DNA of 64,000 nt, taken from Larus michahellis. Lineage: Eukaryota; Chordata; Aves; Charadriiformes; Laridae. The stretch is from positions 119,866,552 to 119,930,551 of the forward strand of contig NC_133897.1 in assembly GCF_964199755.1 (NCBI RefSeq), written 5' to 3'. Made by a program: the position numbers and the translations under genes. Below the pieces are notes generated by a model. That model saw nothing but the letters and a program-made list of their open reading frames with translations, had not been told where the DNA came from and did no database searches. Within the stretch, counting starts at the first letter, position 1. Each line of letters begins with the position of its first letter. Shown here in pieces: positions 63,301-64,000 of this stretch.

Positions 63301-64000
63301 TGAGAGGTGCTGGGGTACTTCAGTGATGAACATCCTAGAGTTTCTACTAACAAACTATGAAAAAATTTAGTTAAGGGATGCCGGTGTTCGCTTCTTCTGA
63401 TTCACATTAAACAGTCAATGATTTATTATGAACTTGTTAATTAATAATGGGGCCAACCTGATGATTAAAAAGAAACCCAAAGCAACAGGGAGGAGAACCT
63501 CTACTGGATTATCTTATGGAAAATGCAATCAGGCTTTGAAAGCAAGCTAAAAATAAAACTAATATCTTCTTCATTGACCCCAGGCAGTTGCAATTGGATA
63601 AAGCACTCTTCAGTTTGTTCCCAGCAGTTTTGTGCAGTGTTGCTCTATAATAGGACTAGCAAGTACGTTCTGCTTGGAGGAAGATTCGTCTTGACTCTGT
63701 GTGGGAATTCTGAGTTTGAATGAAGCCTTAGAAGAATCATATTTCAGGTGCCTATAAACACAGAGTCAGAGAGAAGTGATTGCTGTCATGGATGTACCTA
63801 CTTACACCTTTATTTAAACATTTGAATGGCGTGAGCTATGGTACAGGTCATTAATGTGACAGGGCAGAAAAACCTGGTTTGAAATAAATCTGTCCTTTAC
63901 TGCCAAGGTAGTGGCAAGCATTCCTTTATTCTGTAATTTGGCTGTATAGGAGAGTGCAGTAGCGGAGTTCCATTTCAGTGGACCAGTTTGTGGTTTTATC
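54360..64000. other. Non-coding stretch, no gene seen
   Basis: Moderately GC-rich patches (about 54360-55300, 56500-57000 and 58760-59450) give longer open frames on both strands, but none shows a recognisable domain, start context or splice pattern. A T-rich run is at 55755-55782. The rest is AT-rich unique-looking DNA. Confidence 0.6.
55755..55782 (+). repeat. T homopolymer (one C)
   Basis: A T tract interrupted once by C at about 55764. Confidence 0.85.

Noticed and set aside
40000..64000. AQP4 or CHST9 exons, the expected neighbours of KCTD1 in mammals
   Set aside because: No translated stretch resembling either protein was seen; they would lie farther right.

Overview
This window is vertebrate nuclear DNA, almost certainly from a bird. 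Three 3' ends of CR1 LINEs are present (two carry the terminal part of the CR1 reverse-transcriptase ORF and one ends in the avian-type ATTCTATG octamer tail). Interspersed repeats are otherwise sparse, and most of the window is non-coding. Several old repeats (MIR-type SINEs and CR1/L3-like LINE relics) can still be recognised by eye, so this copy has not diverged very fast.

Only one protein-coding gene is supported. The first coding exon of the long form of KCTD1 lies on the minus strand at 3045-4925. It is one 627-codon exon ending at a clear splice donor, so intron 1 runs leftward from 3044 and the BTB/POZ exons lie beyond the left edge. The exon does not encode BTB. It encodes a low-complexity N-terminus, a domain of the ZMYM/QRICH1/KIAA1958 type (DUF3504, derived from a Crypton tyrosine recombinase), and a Pro/His/Ala-rich linker. 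The recombinase His-x-x-Arg motif reads His-Cys-Ile-Gly, so recombination activity is not expected.

Layout: 1-3044 is KCTD1 intron 1 and contains a striking ~127-bp imperfect palindrome (526-652). 3045-4925 is the coding exon. About 4926-6345 is its CpG-island promoter and 5' region, with NRF1 and CCAAT motifs, two nested minus-strand splice donors and a near-perfect 38-bp-arm hairpin. 6.5-37.6 kb is AT-richer non-coding DNA with CR1, L3-like and MIR pieces. About 37.67-39.42 kb is a second CpG island with an ETS motif and a good minus-strand splice donor; I infer an alternative upstream KCTD1 promoter. 39.5-64 kb is non-coding, with one nested LINE/SINE relic (47.4-48.3 kb), a 32-bp tandem duplication and homopolymer tracts.

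Most open frames elsewhere are short, without recognisable domains, or are GC-rich shadows of the KCTD1 exon and CpG islands. No tRNA, rRNA, CRISPR or intact mobile element was found. The most unusual items are the domesticated recombinase exon, the intronic palindrome, the promoter hairpin and the distal CpG-island first exon.
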